From Ralstonia sp. TCR112 (lineage in GTDB: Bacteria > Pseudomonadota > Gammaproteobacteria > Burkholderiales > Burkholderiaceae), in assembly GCF_007997035.1 (NCBI RefSeq), contig NZ_VOSS01000076.1, positions 41,376 through 105,375 of the forward strand: a DNA stretch of 64,000 nucleotides, in the 5' to 3' direction. Both the position numbers and the translations under genes were made by a program. The notes under the pieces were generated by a model, which was not told the origin of the DNA, searched no databases, and saw nothing but the letters and a program-made list of their open reading frames with translations. Below are positions 63,004-64,000 of this stretch, one piece after another. Positions within the stretch are counted from its first letter, which is position 1; each line of letters begins with the position of its first letter.

Positions 63004-64000
63004 CAGATTAGTGCGGCGCCACCCGCCGCAGCGCCTTCATCTTTGGTCGGGCACGCCTTCAACTCGCCCTTCGCCAGTTGAGTATCGGCCCCCGCCCCAC
63101 CCGGCCCCACAAACCGATGCCCCGCCCCCTTAAACGTCACCATCCCGGGCGCATGCAGCTCAATCGTGCCATTCGTCACCTTGATCTGCGCACCGGCTGC
63201 ATTGACGAGCACGTGCTGCTTCGCCTCTGCAGTGACGTTGGCTTGCGTGGAGGCGACCGTCACGGCCTTCTCGGCCACCAGATGGGTCTCGCCCTTGAGG
63301 CTCGAAAGCCCCACCTTGCCGCTTGCGGCATGCATGGCGATGCCCGGTGTGGCATCCCCGGCTTGCCCGAGCGATTTGCCGTGCGCATAGAGGCTCAGCC
63401 CCTCGGCCACCGCCACTGAGAGATTGCCGCCCGCGGCGACGTTGGTGTCTTGCTTGGCGACCAACGTGGCTTGCGTGCCGGCAACCAGCACCGCATCGGC
63501 CGGTGTCGTGCTGAGGATGCCTTTGGGCGCCGAGACTTGCAGATGCGGCTCGCTGTAGGCAACGGCCTGCGCGCCTTCACCAGCGCTTTCGGCGTGGCGC
63601 AGCACTTCGGCGGTGTGGCGCAGTTGCTTGAGCGCGGGGAGTTTCTTGGCGGCGGGTTCGTCGGCCAGGCCGGCTTTCTGCTTCTGCGCTGCGTCGGCGA
63701 GGGATTCGGCGAGGTCGCTCACGGCTTCGATCTGGCTGGCGGCATCCTCGCTGTCCTGCAGCGATGCGCTGGTGCCGGCGCTGTGGGCGGTGAGCAGCAG
63801 GCCGGCGCCGGCGCGCACGGCGCCGCTGTCGTCGGTGGCGAGCGCGGCTCCGTGCCCGAGATCGGCCTGCCGCGCGCTGTCGACCTGTTCCTTGTGATGA
63901 CCGAGCACGAGGCCGGTCGCCGCCTGCGTGGTGCTCAGCTGCGTGCGGCCCTGCCCTTGGGAGTCATCAAAGACGAGTTGGTTGTAACCCGACGAGCCCG
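63003..64000 (-). CDS. vgrG: T6SS spike protein VgrG, C-terminal part (5' end outside window)
   Basis: The frame is open from the right edge to a stop at 63003; the 332 codons present encode the DUF2345 region and C-terminal tail. GSSGYNQLVFDDSQGQGRTQ near the edge matches the same block in VgrG at 40886-43762 (SGYNHLVFDDSDGQ). Further C-terminal elements include ALATDDSGAVRAGAGLLLTA and NGTIELHAPGMVTFKGAGHRFV. No in-frame ATG start is seen inside the window, so the gp27/gp5-like part lies beyond it. The last residues (CPTKDEGAAAGGAALI) differ from the other VgrG and may set adaptor choice. Confidence 0.88.
   Translation of the reverse strand, partial: GSSGYNQLVFDDSQGQGRTQLSTTQAATGLVLGHHKEQVDSARQADLGHGAALATDDSGAVRAGAGLLLTAHSAGTSASLQDSEDAASQIEAVSDLAESLADAAQKQKAGLADEPAAKKLPALKQLRHTAEVLRHAESAGEGAQAVAYSEPHLQVSAPKGILSTTPADAVLVAGTQATLVAKQDTNVAAGGNLSVAVAEGLSLYAHGKSLGQAGDATPGIAMHAASGKVGLSSLKGETHLVAEKAVTVASTQANVTAEAKQHVLVNAAGAQIKVTNGTIELHAPGMVTFKGAGHRFVGPGGAGADTQLAKGELKACPTKDEGAAAGGAALI

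Overview
The window looks like a chromosome or megaplasmid segment of a beta-proteobacterium of the Ralstonia/Burkholderia type. It has high GC coding sequence with strong third-position bias, a double-length UvrA, VgrG and DUF4123 type VI secretion (T6SS) modules, and a dense block of stress genes as found in Burkholderiales. I saw no rRNA, tRNA, CRISPR array or intact insertion sequence. The genus is inferred from gene content only.

Region 1 (1-23.6 kb) is a stress and low-oxygen persistence block. It encodes two phasin-like proteins (one cut by the window edge), an exported repeat protein with PYTEG motifs, a ribosome-hibernation (S30AE) protein, a nitroreductase, two zinc alcohol dehydrogenases, an APH-like/P-loop kinase fusion, an alpha/beta hydrolase plus phosphoribosyltransferase pair, MgtA, a NarL-type two-component pair, an Fnr regulator with four iron-sulphur cysteines, two triple-BON proteins, a TraR/DksA zinc-finger protein, a flavodoxin, three universal stress proteins, a CBS protein, a DUF2892 protein, an MgtC/DUF4010 membrane protein, an MscS channel and a class II glutamine amidotransferase. 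Several intergenic regions carry TTGAT-N4-ATCAA-like boxes placed 21 nt upstream of a -10-like hexamer. This is the class II Fnr position and fits control by the Fnr encoded at 12879-13679. The set resembles the low-oxygen-activated (lxa) locus known from Burkholderia cenocepacia. Two genes, the sensor kinase and mscS, carry single-base frameshifts, and a phaB-like fragment remains at 1532-1666.

Region 2 (23.8-32 kb) holds a tandem-duplicated UvrA of 1949 aa with four ATPase modules and an isolated FliD flagellar cap gene.

Region 3 (32-64 kb) is a T6SS island. A minus-strand module runs VgrG, DUF4123 adaptor, DUF3304 lipoprotein, Tle1-type DUF2235 lipase, then a tail of membrane and exported proteins including a second DUF3304 copy, which are probable immunity or orphan immunity genes. 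The central plus-strand cluster encodes a TagX-like M15 peptidase, PAAR, a two-TM protein, TssM, TagF, an OmpA-family protein and a TIGR04222-like membrane protein. It meets TssA convergently. A second minus-strand module at the right end runs VgrG (cut by the window end), DUF4123, a VasX-like pore-forming effector, DUF6708, a small ORF and a second DUF6708. Stop-start overlaps tie adaptors, effectors and partners together in both modules. The TssB/C/E/F/G/H/J/K/L genes are not in the window.
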